DNA of 13,176 bases from DASYHS01 sp035998295 (lineage in GTDB: Bacteria > Pseudomonadota > Alphaproteobacteria > Azospirillales > Azospirillaceae), in the NCBI RefSeq assembly GCF_035998295.1, contig NZ_DASYHS010000092.1:1-13176 (forward strand). Direction: 5' to 3'. Position numbers and translations under genes: made by a program. The notes under the pieces are model-generated. The model did not search any database. It was given only the letters and a program-made list of their open reading frames with translations, and was not told the origin of the DNA. Each line of letters starts with the position of its first letter. Positions within the stretch are counted from its first letter, which is position 1. This document shows positions 1 through 6,970 of the stretch, in pieces.

Positions 1-14
1 GCGATCCCGGAAGA

Positions 15-590
15 TCAGTCGCCGGCCACGGCGTCGCCGGTCGAGAGGTCGATCATGACCTCGCGGTCGCCGGTGTCGGTCGCGACCTCGATCTCGTAGA
101 ACAGGCGTCCGTCCTCCTCCTCGAGCGAGACCTCGGTCGCCGGGCCGCCGGCCTGCTCTTCGGCCGCCGCGAGGGCGTCGGCGATGGAGGTGGGGGCCGC
201 CTGCAAGGCCGCGAGCCGGTCGCCGCCGAACCACCGCTGCCAGGTGCCGGCCAGGGTCTGCTCCTCGACCGACACGACCTCGCCGCTCCGGGCGTCCACG
301 ACGGCCTGGTGGAGGTTGCCGTCGGTCGCGATCGCGATCTCGTAGACGAGACGGTCGCCTTCGGCCTCCAGCTCGGCCTCCAGGACGCTGCCGGCCTGGC
401 GCTGCTGGGCGGCCTGGACCGCCGCCGCCAGCCCGACCGTGTCGGAGGACGAGGCCGACGCCGCGGGTGCCGCCGCCTGGGCTGCCGGCTGGGGGGGCGC
501 CGTCTGGGGCGCCGTCTGCGCCTGGGCGAGCCCGGCCGGGACCAGGAGCGCCACCGCTGCGGCCGCGGTCGTACGGGAGATGAAGCGCAT
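15..590 (-). CDS. Secreted protein with two PepSY-like domains
   Basis: The 191-residue product begins with a typical Sec signal peptide (MRF-ISR, hydrophobic stretch AAAAVALLVPAG, AQA-type cleavage site near residue 25). A low-complexity Ala/Pro/Gln linker follows (about 26-50), then two PepSY-like repeats at about 52-110 and 134-190. Each repeat has a helix followed by the pattern G-D/G-R-L-x-Y-E-I and then D-x-x-(S/T)-G-(E/D)-x-V. PepSY domains are known from peptidase propeptides and periplasmic proteins and are thought to bind or inhibit other proteins; the partner here is unknown. Start choice: the ATG at 590 lies 8 bases after AAGGA, whereas an in-frame ATG at 599 overlaps that Shine-Dalgarno, so 590 is preferred. 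The gene follows the HD-GYP gene on the same strand after 67 bases and may be co-transcribed with it. Confidence 0.85.
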   Translation of the reverse strand: MRFISRTTAAAAVALLVPAGLAQAQTAPQTAPPQPAAQAAAPAASASSSDTVGLAAAVQAAQQRQAGSVLEAELEAEGDRLVYEIAIATDGNLHQAVVDARSGEVVSVEEQTLAGTWQRWFGGDRLAALQAAPTSIADALAAAEEQAGGPATEVSLEEEDGRLFYEIEVATDTGDREVMIDLSTGDAVAGD

Positions 591-628
591 GTCGGACATC
601 CTTCGTCGTTGCGGTTTCAGCCCCCTCA

Positions 629-649
629 ACACATTCCCGCCGGAAGTGT
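629..649 (-). promoter_or_regulatory. Weak hairpin between the HD-GYP and PepSY genes
   Basis: ACAC(A)TTCC pairs with GGAAGTGT around a 4-base loop, giving an 8-bp stem with one bulged base. It lies just after the HD-GYP stop in the direction of transcription. No T-run follows, so it is not a standard intrinsic terminator; it could be a processing or attenuation hairpin, or chance. Confidence 0.2.
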
Positions 650-657
650 CGCCGTCT

Positions 658-2034
658 TCACCCCGCATCGGCCAGCGCGCGGCGCAGCGCGTCGAAGCAG
701 ACGGGGTCGAACGCCGTCCCGACCTCGCGCTCCATGATCGCCAGCGCGTCCGCGACGGGCATCGCCGCGCGGTAGGGGCGGTCGGCCGTCAGGGCGTCGA
801 AGACGTCGGCCGTCGTCACGACCCGGGTGGCGAGGCAGATCCGCTCCGCCGTCAGCCCGCGCGGATAGCCCTTGCCGTCCAGGCGCTCGTGATGCGCGCC
901 GCCGATGCGGGCCAGCTCCTCGAAGGCGCCGATCCGCGAAAGGATCGCCTCGCTCAGCCGGGCATGGTCGCGCATCGCGACCCACTCCGCCTCGTCGAGC
1001 TTGCCGGGCTTGTCCAGGATGAGGTTGCTGACCCCGAGCTTGCCGATGTCGTGCAGGAGGGCCGCGCGCCGCAGCCGGCGGCGCTGCCCGTCGTCGAAGC
1101 CCAGCTCGCGCGCGATCAGGTCCGAGAACAGGGCGACGCGGTCGCTGTGGCCGCGGGTGTAGGGGCTCTTGGAATCGACGACCTCCGCGAAGGCGGCCGC
1201 GATGTCGTCGAGATAGGACTCGTCCGCGACCTCGACCCGCCGGGCCGGCTCCAGCGCGAAGACCGCCGCCTCCACCCCGTCCGAGCCGAGCGTCTCCCAG
1301 AAGCCCGGCCTGCCGGCGACGCGGCCGAAGGCCCGCACCACCTCCGGATCGAACCAGGTCCCGGACCGCGCCCGCACCTCTCGCAGCGCCCCGTCGCGGC
1401 CGGCGCCGGTGTGGAACACGTCGACGACCTGGGACAGCAGCGCGATGCGCGCATAGACCGGCACGTCGGCGCCCTTCAGCCCGTACGGCTTGCCGCCGCC
1501 GTTCCAGTGCTCGTCCAGGCACGCGATCGCGTCGGCGACGGCGTCGGAGAAGCGCAGCCTGCGGGCGATGCCGGCGCCGCGCTGGCAGCGCGTCTCGATC
1601 AGCTCGCGCGCGATCCGCCCGCCGTTGCGCACGATCTCCGCCAGCGCGCGGAACCGGTCCGCCAGCCCCGCCGTCAGGCCGGTATGCCCGATCACGAAGC
1701 GGAGCACCTCCGGCAGGCCGTCGCCGAGGGTCTTGACGTCGTGCTTGAAGCCGATGTCGTCCGCGAGATAGAGCTGGCAGATGCGCGCCGCGTTGCTGCT
1801 GCAGCCGAGGTCCTTCAGGAGGATCGCGTAGTAGAGGTCGCGGACCTGCGCCTCGTCCAGCCCCATCTCCCGCCCGACATGGACGCCGATCCAGCAGCAC
1901 CGGATGCAATGGCCCGGCGGCTGTCCCTCGGTGAGGTCGAGGGCATGGCTCAGCGCGCCCAGGATCTCCGACAGCGCAATCGCCTCGGAGGCGGCCGGCA
2001 GAACCTCCGCCGGCGCCGTCGCAACCCCGCCCAT
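658..2034 (-). CDS. HD-GYP domain phosphodiesterase with a degenerate N-terminal HD-GYP copy
   Basis: The 458-residue protein carries a complete HD-GYP domain at about 275-455: H296, H328-D329 (HDIGK), H357, H381-H382, D386-G-x-G-Y-P391 and D410 followed by F-D-A-L-T-x-x-R-P-Y-R. HD-GYP proteins hydrolyse cyclic di-GMP in the cytoplasm, usually to pGpG or GMP. The first half (about 20-235) appears to be a worn copy of the same fold: H42 stands where H296 does, K74-D75 replaces the HD pair, E175-H176 and the stretch G-G-G-K-P-Y-G (179-185) replace HHE and GYP, and D205 matches D410. That half is probably not catalytic and may sense or regulate; no membrane segment or receiver domain is seen. 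The start at 2034 is preceded by AAGGGGG. It sits between an RHH-type gene and a PepSY gene on the same strand. Confidence 0.92.
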   Translation of the reverse strand: MGGVATAPAEVLPAASEAIALSEILGALSHALDLTEGQPPGHCIRCCWIGVHVGREMGLDEAQVRDLYYAILLKDLGCSSNAARICQLYLADDIGFKHDVKTLGDGLPEVLRFVIGHTGLTAGLADRFRALAEIVRNGGRIARELIETRCQRGAGIARRLRFSDAVADAIACLDEHWNGGGKPYGLKGADVPVYARIALLSQVVDVFHTGAGRDGALREVRARSGTWFDPEVVRAFGRVAGRPGFWETLGSDGVEAAVFALEPARRVEVADESYLDDIAAAFAEVVDSKSPYTRGHSDRVALFSDLIARELGFDDGQRRRLRRAALLHDIGKLGVSNLILDKPGKLDEAEWVAMRDHARLSEAILSRIGAFEELARIGGAHHERLDGKGYPRGLTAERICLATRVVTTADVFDALTADRPYRAAMPVADALAIMEREVGTAFDPVCFDALRRALADAG

Positions 2035-2116
2035 GGCCTACCCCCTTCGCGCGGAACTCCCCGAAGCACGAAGATGGGCCGGCGGGCGCCGGCGTCGAGC
2101 GTCCCGGCGTCGATTT

Positions 2117-2407
2117 TCACTCCACGAGGCGCAGCGGGGGGCGGGGGGCGGGCGGACCGGCGGGATCGGGCGCCATGTGCAGCAGGCCGATCGCCACCAG
2201 CCGGACCGCGCCGACGAAGGAGCCGCCGCGCAGCGTGCGCACGCGGGTGAAGAACTCCACGGGGGTGATGCCCTCCGCCTCGACGATCTCCCGCACGCGG
2301 CCCCAGAGGAACCGCTCCATCCGCAACGTCGTCCGGCGCAGCCTGCCATCCTCCACGAACCGCACGGTCCTGCGCACCAGCGCCGCCGGCGCATCGTCCT
2401 CCGCCAT
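2117..2407 (-). CDS. Small RHH_4-type (ribbon-helix-helix) protein
   Basis: The 96-residue product has the pattern of the RHH_4 family (a ribbon-helix-helix variant common in alphaproteobacteria): a strand R-T-T-L-R-M, a helix F-L-W-G-R-V-R-E-I-V-E-A-E-G, then I-T-P-V-E-F-F-T-R-V and, after R-G-G-S, a third helix A-V-R-L-V-A-I-G-L-L. The tail is Pro-rich. Such folds usually bind DNA as dimers, but the targets of this family are mostly unknown. Start choice: the ATG at 2407 has GGAGGA 6 bases upstream; the open frame extends to 2455 without a better site. It is the first gene of a minus-strand run into the HD-GYP gene (82-base gap) and lies downstream of the symmetric promoter region at 2484-2519. 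The family assignment is from motif reading and is fairly likely. Confidence 0.75.
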   Translation of the reverse strand: MAEDDAPAALVRRTVRFVEDGRLRRTTLRMERFLWGRVREIVEAEGITPVEFFTRVRTLRGGSFVGAVRLVAIGLLHMAPDPAGPPAPRPPLRLVE

Positions 2408-2483
2408 TTCCCGTCCTCCTCCATCCGCCACCGTTGCCCCGGCACTTTCCGGCAATGTCCCGCCCCTCTCGTCCTTTGTTCCA

Positions 2484-2519
2484 TTGACAGAAATAAACGA
2501 TAGCGTTTATTCCCGTCAA
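2484..2519. promoter_or_regulatory. Symmetric bidirectional promoter/operator
   Basis: The arms TTGAC (2484-2488) and AATAAACG (2492-2499) are mirrored exactly by CGTTTATT (2504-2511) and GTCAA (2515-2519) around the centre ATAG. As a result a TTGACA -35 with TTTATT 16 bases on reads rightward toward the RHH gene at 2612, and the mirror image TTGACG with TTTATT, also 16 bases on, reads leftward toward the gene starting at 2407. The two promoters would overlap face to face. The motifs are seen in the sequence; the promoter role is inferred. Confidence 0.55.
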
Positions 2520-2599
2520 TAAACGATTGCGCTATCGTATATAAACCGATAGCGATATCGAAGTACGTGAGGACCGATGAACACCGATTGCGCTATCGG
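2492..2599. repeat. Array of CGATWGCG half-sites (candidate multi-site operator)
   Basis: Four sites occur in about 108 bases. Site 1 is AATAAACGATAGCG (2492-2505). Site 2 is AATAAACGATTGCG continuing to CTATCG (2518-2537). Site 3 is CGATAGCGATATCG (2547-2560). Site 4 is CGATTGCGCTATCG (2585-2598), identical over 14 bases to 2524-2537. Sites 2-4 are imperfect palindromes, pairing a CGATWGCG half-site with an inverted one. Sites 2 and 3 flank TATATAAA (2538-2545), which could be a second -10 element. Site 4 abuts the likely ribosome binding site of the RHH gene. The best candidate binder is one of the two adjacent RHH-type proteins. Replication iterons are the alternative, but no initiator gene is present. 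Confidence 0.65.
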
Positions 2600-2611
2600 G
2601 GATACGGCGTT

Positions 2612-2821
2612 ATGAAACGCCGGATGCCGAAGCCTCGCCTATACGAAGAGGATCTCTTCGTTCGCGCACCGAAAGGAACCAAGGAGCGCATAGACCGCCT
2701 CCGCGGGGAGGAGCGGCAGGGGGACTTCGTGCGCCGCGTCCTGCTCGACGCGCTCGCCGACATGGAGGCCGGGCGCTGGCAGCCGGCGACGCCGCCGAAA
2801 CCGCCGAAGCCGCGCAAGTGA
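2612..2821 (+). CDS. Small Arc/CopG-like ribbon-helix-helix protein, putative autoregulator
   Basis: The 69-residue basic protein shows the RHH order: a strand E-D-L-F-V-R-A-P (about 13-20), helix 1 G-T-K-E-R-I-D-R-L (about 22-30), and helix 2 G-D-F-V-R-R-V-L-L-D-A-L (about 37-48), then a Lys/Pro-rich tail ending K-P-P-K-P-R-K. RHH proteins dimerise and insert the strand into the major groove, often repressing their own promoters. Start choice: the ATG at 2612 has GGGGA 9 bases upstream. A GTG at 2567 would place operator site 4 inside the gene, and the ATG at 2624 lacks a ribosome binding site. The dense repeats directly upstream suggest autoregulation. No toxin partner is adjacent, so it is not obviously an antitoxin. 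The stop lies 7 bases from the end of the convergent Lrp gene. Confidence 0.65.
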   Translation: MKRRMPKPRLYEEDLFVRAPKGTKERIDRLRGEERQGDFVRRVLLDALADMEAGRWQPATPPKPPKPRK

Positions 2822-2828
2822 CCCCGGC

Positions 2829-3296
2829 TCACACCGGGATCGCGGTCTCGTCCTTCATGCCCTCCATCGAGAACAGGGTACGGAAGCGGTCGACGTTGGG
2901 ATCGGCGTAGAACAGCCGCTCGCAGACCGCGCGGAACTCCTTCATGTCGCGCAGATGGAGCATCAGCATCACGTCGCCCTCGCCGGCGATCATGTGGAGC
3001 TGGCGGACCGCCGGCTCGCCGCGCGCCGCCTCGATCAGGCGCCGGCTCGGCTCGCGGCCGTGGCGGGTCAGCGTCACCTCGACGAACGCCGTCAGCGGCC
3101 GGCCGAGCGCGTCCGGATCGACGACCGCCACCACGCGGCGGATCACGCCCGCCTCCTTCAGCTGCGCCACGCGCCGCAGGCAGGTCGAGGGGCTGCTGCC
3201 CACCCGCTCCGCCAGCTCGGCGCTGGTCTGGCCGGCGTCGCGCTGCAGCTCGCGCAGGAGGCGGCGGTCGAGATCGTCCATGGCGAAATTCGGCAT
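2829..3296 (-). CDS. Lrp/AsnC family transcriptional regulator
   Basis: The 155-residue protein has the Lrp layout: an N-terminal winged HTH at about 6-62 (L-D-R-R-L-L-R-E-L-Q, then S-A-E-L-A-E-R-V-G-S-S-P-S-T-C-L-R-R, then G-V-I) and a C-terminal RAM ligand-binding domain at about 67-150 (F-V-E-V-T-L, G-E-G-D-V-M-L-M-L, T-L-F-S-M). Members bind amino acids or related small molecules and control nearby transport or metabolism genes. The ATG at 3296 has AGAGG 8 bases upstream; a second in-frame ATG at 3281 is possible. It is divergent from the membrane protein at 3405, which is the natural candidate target. The ligand cannot be told from sequence. Confidence 0.92.
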   Translation of the reverse strand: MPNFAMDDLDRRLLRELQRDAGQTSAELAERVGSSPSTCLRRVAQLKEAGVIRRVVAVVDPDALGRPLTAFVEVTLTRHGREPSRRLIEAARGEPAVRQLHMIAGEGDVMLMLHLRDMKEFRAVCERLFYADPNVDRFRTLFSMEGMKDETAIPV

Positions 3297-3350
3297 GACG
3301 GCGGCCTCTCGTGGCGGGTTTCGCCGGAAACTGGCCGATTTTGCCCAGCA

Positions 3351-3362
3351 TCGCAACTGCGA
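3351..3362. promoter_or_regulatory. Small palindrome in the Lrp/Gate divergent region
   Basis: TCGCA-AC-TGCGA is a perfect inverted repeat in the 108-base gap between the two divergent genes. It is a plausible regulator site for the Lrp-type protein, but 5-bp arms can occur by chance. A TATGCT at 3369 could be a -10 element; no well-spaced -35 was found. Confidence 0.3.
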
Positions 3363-3404
3363 ACGGCCTATGCTCCCGGCAGGTGCCCGACTAGGAAATA
3401 CGCG

Positions 3405-4376
3405 ATGATCCCCCTGCTCCGCCAGGCCGCGAGCGTGTACTGGCTGCTGCTGAAGACGATGGTCCCGGTGCTGGTGGCGATGCGGATCGCCCAGCAGCTC
3501 GGCGTCGTCGACGACCTCGCGGGCGTGCTCTCGCCGCTGATGGGCCTGGTCGGGCTGCCGGGCGAGACCGGCATCGTCTGGATGACGACCCTGCTGATCA
3601 GCCTCTATCCCGGCGCGGCCGTGTTCGTGGCCCTGCTGCCCGACCTCGCGCTGACCCAGGCCCAGGTCAGCGTCCTGTGCGGCATGATGCTGATCGCCCA
3701 CGCGCTGCCGCTGGAGCAGGCGATCGCGCGCTGCGCGGGCCCGAGCTTCTGGTTCACCGCCCTGCTGCGCTTCGCCGGCGCGCTCGCGTTCGGGGCGCTG
3801 CTGAACCTGGTCTTCACGCTGACGGGCTGGCTCGGCGCGCCGGCGTCGGCCCCGCTGTGGTCGGCGGCGCCGGCCGAGGCCGGCTGGCTCGACTGGGCGG
3901 TCTCGACCACGATCGAGCTGGTGGTGCTGTTCTTTATCCTGCTGTCGCTGCTGGCGCTGATGGCCGGGGCGCGGCGCATCGGCCTCGTGGACGCGCTCGG
4001 CCGGCTGCTGAAGCCGATGCTGCGCGTCCTCGGCCTCGCCCCGGAGGCGGCCTCGATCACGCTGGTCGGGCTGCTGCTCGGCCTCACCTACGGCGGCAGC
4101 CTGATCATCCAGGAAGCCCGGACCGGACGGCTGTCGCGGCGCGACGTCATGATCTCGATCTGCTTCCTGTGCCTCGCGCACAGCCTGATCGAGGACACGC
4201 TGCTGATGATGGCGCTGGGCGCCGACGCGATCGTGATGGTCCTCGGCCGCCTGGTCTTCGCGCTCGCCGCGGTCGCCCTGCTCGCACGCCTGCTCGACCG
4301 GGTGCCCGAGCGCGTGTTCCGGCGCCTGCTGTTCGCCGGCGGCGACCCCGTGCCCGGCCCGGCGCCGAGCCGGTGA
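3405..4376 (+). CDS. Nucleoside recognition (Gate) domain membrane protein
   Basis: The 323-residue protein is almost wholly hydrophobic, with about eight membrane segments. It consists of two related halves. The first has L-P-G-E-T-G-I (51-57), S-L-Y-P-G-A-A (66-72) and I-A-H-A-L-P-L-E-Q (97-105). The second has L-A-P-E-A-A-S-I (211-218), L-T-Y-G-G-S-L (227-233) and L-A-H-S-L-I-E-D-T (257-265). This repeat pattern is that of the Gate/nucleoside recognition superfamily, which includes SpmA/SpmB and YjiG/YjiH-like proteins and parts of nucleoside transporters; the substrate of this branch is unknown. The ATG at 3405 has AGGAAA 8 bases upstream. Divergence from an Lrp regulator suggests control by a small metabolite. 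Transport is inferred, not shown. Confidence 0.85.
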   Translation: MIPLLRQAASVYWLLLKTMVPVLVAMRIAQQLGVVDDLAGVLSPLMGLVGLPGETGIVWMTTLLISLYPGAAVFVALLPDLALTQAQVSVLCGMMLIAHALPLEQAIARCAGPSFWFTALLRFAGALAFGALLNLVFTLTGWLGAPASAPLWSAAPAEAGWLDWAVSTTIELVVLFFILLSLLALMAGARRIGLVDALGRLLKPMLRVLGLAPEAASITLVGLLLGLTYGGSLIIQEARTGRLSRRDVMISICFLCLAHSLIEDTLLMMALGADAIVMVLGRLVFALAAVALLARLLDRVPERVFRRLLFAGGDPVPGPAPSR

Positions 4377-4456
4377 CGCGCGTCTGATTTCGTACGATCG
4401 TTCCGAATATTTCTGCTACCTTGGGCGGAACTTCCCTCCGGCCGAGGTGCGGAACA

Positions 4457-6862
4457 ATGTGGCCGCCGGTATCGCCGCGGGCGCCCGCAACACGCTCACT
4501 CCGATTCGCCGGCCGGTTCGCCGGCCCGTTCGCCGGCCCGTTCGGCCGGCCGATCACCGGCCGGCTGGCCAACGCGCTGCTGGCGGCGGCCGCGGCCGGT
4601 GCGGCGGCGGTCGCGGTGGCGCTCGGCGCCGGTGCCGTCCCGGCCGCGCTCGCCGGCGCCGCGGGCCTGGCCGGCGCCACGGCCGCGCTCGCGCGCGCAG
4701 CACCCCGGGCGCTGGTCGAGGGCCCGCTCGCGACGATCTTCCGCCTGGCGTGGCGCGTGAAGGTGCGCGGGGTCGGGCACCTGCACGCGGCCGGCCCGCG
4801 GGCCGTGATCGCCCCGAACCACGTGTCGTTCTTGGACGGGGCGCTGCTCGCCGCCTTCCTGCCGGTCGAGGCGGTCTACGCCGTCGATGCCGACGTCGCC
4901 CGCCGGCCCTGGCTGCGCCGTCTGCTCGGCCTTGTCGACGCGGTCCCGATCGAGTTCGCCGGCGGCATGGCGATGCGCATCCTGGTCCGGCGGGTGCAGG
5001 GCGGCCGGCCCTGCGTCATCTTCCCGGAGGGCCGCATCAGCACGACCGGGTCGCTGATGAAGGTCTATGACGGGGCTGGCATGATCGCCGGCCGCGCCGG
5101 CGCGGTCGTGGTGCCGGTGCGCATCGAGGGCATGCAGTACACGCCCTTCTCGCGGCTGCGGGGCAAGATCCGGCTGCGCTGGTTCCCCCGGGTCACGATC
5201 ACGGTCCTGCCGGCATGCCGGATCGAGGTGCCGGCCGACCTGCGCGGCCGTGCGCGCAGGCGGCGCATCGGCGCCCTGCTCGACGACGCGATGGCGGCGG
5301 CGATGCTGGACGCGCAGGACCGCGGCCGGACCGTGTTCGAGGCGCTGCTGGACGCCCGCGACGTGCGCGGCGACGGCGAGCCGGTGCTGGAGGACGCGAG
5401 CCGCGCGCGGCTCGGCTACGGCCGGCTGGTCGCCGCCAGCCTGGCGCTGGCGCGGCCGCTCGCGGCGATCAGCGCGCCGGGCGAGGCGGTCGGGCTCCTG
5501 CTGCCGAACGCCAACGCGACGGCGGTCGCGTTCTTCGCGCTCCAGGCCTGCGGCCGGGTGCCGGCGATGCTGAACCCCGGTGCCGGTGCCGCGAGCCTGC
5601 CGGCGGCGTGCCACATGGCCGGGGTCGCGACCGTGCTGACCTCGCGCCGCTTCGTCGAGCGGGCGCGGCTGGAGCCGGCCGTCGAGGCGCTGGCCGGACG
5701 GGTGCGGATCGTCCATCTCGAGGACCTGCGCGACCGGCTCGGGACCGCCGGGCGGCTGCGCGGCCTGCTGGCGCGGCCGTTCGCGCGCCGGATCCACCGC
5801 GCGGCGCGGCGCGGCCCGCAGGACCCGGCCGTGATCCTCTTCACGTCGGGCTCGGAAGGCAGCCCGAAGGGCGTGGCGCTCAGCCATGCCAACCTGCTCG
5901 CCAACTGCGGCCAGCTCGCGGCGCGGCTGCCGTTCCGCCCGGACGACGTCGTGTTCAACGCGCTGCCGATGTTCCACGCCTTCGGGCTGACCGGCGGGCT
6001 GCTGCTGCCGCTGCTGAACGGGTTCCGGACCTTCCTCTACCCCTCGCCGCTGCACTACCGCATGGTGCCGGAACTGGTCTACCACGCCGAGGCGACGGTG
6101 ATGTTCGGGACGGACAGCTTCCTGCGCGGCTACGCCCGGGTCGCCTCGCCCTACGACTTCAACACCGTGCGGCTGCTGTTCGCGGGCGCCGAGGCGCTGA
6201 AGGAGGAGACGCGCGCGATATGGGCGGAGCGGTTCGGGGTGCAGGTGCTGGAGGGCTACGGCGCCACCGAAGCGGCGCCGGTGATCGCGGTCAACACGCC
6301 GATGCAGCCCCGCCCCGGCACGGTCGGGCGCCTGCTGCCGGGCATCGGGCACAGGCTGGAGCCGGTGGAGGGCATCGCGGACGGCGGCCGGCTGCTGATC
6401 CGCGGCCCCAACGTGATGCTGGGCTACCTGACGCCGGAGCGGCCGGGCGTGCCCGTGCCGCCGGACGGCGGCTGGCACGACACCGGCGACGTCGCCACGC
6501 TCGACGCGCAGGGCTTCGTGCGGATCGTCGGGCGGCTGAAGCGCTTCGCCAAGGTCGCCGGCGAGATGGTCCCGCTCGCCACCATCGAGGCCGAGGCGGC
6601 GCGGCTGTGGCCGGACGCCGCGAGCGCCGCCGTCGCCCTGCCCGACGAGCGCCGCGGCGAGCGGATCGTGCTGGTGACGGAAGCCCGCGAGGCCGGGCGC
6701 GAGGCGTTGCGCGCCCATCTGCGGGCGGCGGGGCTGCCCGAGATCATGGCGCCGCGGGCCGTGGTCCGGGTCGAGCGGGTGCCGCTGCTGGCCTCGGGGA
6801 AGGTCGACTATCCCGCGGTGGTGCGGCTGGCCGGGGCGTCGCTGCGGTCCGAGCCGGCGTGA
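4457..6862 (+). CDS. aas: Aas-like fusion: PlsC acyltransferase + AMP-binding acyl-ACP/CoA synthetase
   Basis: The 801-residue protein joins two enzymes. A 1-acyl-glycerol-phosphate-type acyltransferase covers about 88-260, with the catalytic N-H-x4-D motif (N121, H122, D127) and F-P-E-G (189-192). An adenylate-forming domain covers about 310-795, with the P-loop T-S-G-S-E-G-S-P-K-G (463-472), Y-G-A-T-E (601-605), the ATP-ribose-binding D678 in H-D-T-G-D, R693, and the catalytic Lys at about 782 in S-G-K. This arrangement is that of E. coli Aas (719 aa), which recycles 2-acyl-lysophosphatidylethanolamine using acyl-ACP at the inner membrane. The N-terminus adds FAG(R/P) repeats and an Ala-rich segment (about 39-80) likely to insert in the membrane. 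The LplT-like MFS domain found in some fusions is absent. The ATG at 4457 follows GAGG by 9 bases; an upstream TTG at 4421 is less likely. The gene symbol is by architecture only. Confidence 0.85.
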   Translation: MWPPVSPRAPATRSLRFAGRFAGPFAGPFGRPITGRLANALLAAAAAGAAAVAVALGAGAVPAALAGAAGLAGATAALARAAPRALVEGPLATIFRLAWRVKVRGVGHLHAAGPRAVIAPNHVSFLDGALLAAFLPVEAVYAVDADVARRPWLRRLLGLVDAVPIEFAGGMAMRILVRRVQGGRPCVIFPEGRISTTGSLMKVYDGAGMIAGRAGAVVVPVRIEGMQYTPFSRLRGKIRLRWFPRVTITVLPACRIEVPADLRGRARRRRIGALLDDAMAAAMLDAQDRGRTVFEALLDARDVRGDGEPVLEDASRARLGYGRLVAASLALARPLAAISAPGEAVGLLLPNANATAVAFFALQACGRVPAMLNPGAGAASLPAACHMAGVATVLTSRRFVERARLEPAVEALAGRVRIVHLEDLRDRLGTAGRLRGLLARPFARRIHRAARRGPQDPAVILFTSGSEGSPKGVALSHANLLANCGQLAARLPFRPDDVVFNALPMFHAFGLTGGLLLPLLNGFRTFLYPSPLHYRMVPELVYHAEATVMFGTDSFLRGYARVASPYDFNTVRLLFAGAEALKEETRAIWAERFGVQVLEGYGATEAAPVIAVNTPMQPRPGTVGRLLPGIGHRLEPVEGIADGGRLLIRGPNVMLGYLTPERPGVPVPPDGGWHDTGDVATLDAQGFVRIVGRLKRFAKVAGEMVPLATIEAEAARLWPDAASAAVALPDERRGERIVLVTEAREAGREALRAHLRAAGLPEIMAPRAVVRVERVPLLASGKVDYPAVVRLAGASLRSEPA
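4505..4552 (+). repeat. 12-bp tandem repeat in the 5' end of the aas-like gene
   Basis: Four units of TTCGCCGGCC(G/C)G run head to tail; the fourth is altered to TTCGGCCGGCCG. They encode FAGR-FAGP-FAGP-FGRP (residues 17-32). The unit length is a multiple of three, so copy changes keep the frame. Confidence 0.85.
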
Positions 6863-6937
6863 ATGGCGGAGTAGCTTCAGAGGCGGCCAGCGAACCTACG
6901 AGAAAGGTCGGGAAAATTTTATCTTCCGGTCTTAAGG

Positions 6938-6953
6938 TTGCCTCATGAGGGAA
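6938..6953. promoter_or_regulatory. Palindrome upstream of the toxin-antitoxin-like operon
   Basis: CCTCATGAGG (6941-6950) is a perfect 10-bp palindrome, extended by TT..AA on the outside to 16 bp with one mismatched pair. A weak promoter (TTAAGG at 6932, 17-base spacing, GATACT at 6955) would place it in the spacer, a usual repressor position. The HTH protein of the operon is the candidate binder. Confidence 0.4.
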
Positions 6954-6970
6954 CGATACTTCGACCCCCT

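Noticed and set aside
439..2250. 603-codon plus-strand open frame
   Set aside because: It runs antisense across the HD-GYP gene and into the PepSY and RHH_4 genes; no recognisable domain and no ribosome binding site fit.
2484..2600. Plasmid or phage iteron origin
   Set aside because: Direct repeats are present, but there is no replication initiator gene, and the surrounding genes are ordinary chromosomal ones; an operator is the simpler reading.
2567..2611. Upstream GTG start for the 69-aa RHH gene
   Set aside because: No good ribosome binding site precedes it and it would put operator site 4 inside the coding region; the ATG at 2612 fits better.
2823..2838. Hairpin CCCGG-CTCACA-CCGGG between the convergent RHH and Lrp genes
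   Set aside because: The stem is only 5 bp with no T-run and overlaps the Lrp stop region, so it cannot be called a terminator.
4496..6718. 740-codon open frame on the minus strand
   Set aside because: It is antisense to the Aas-like gene, whose catalytic motifs are intact. The product is a low-complexity Arg/Gln/Ala/His-rich string typical of a shadow frame in GC-rich DNA.
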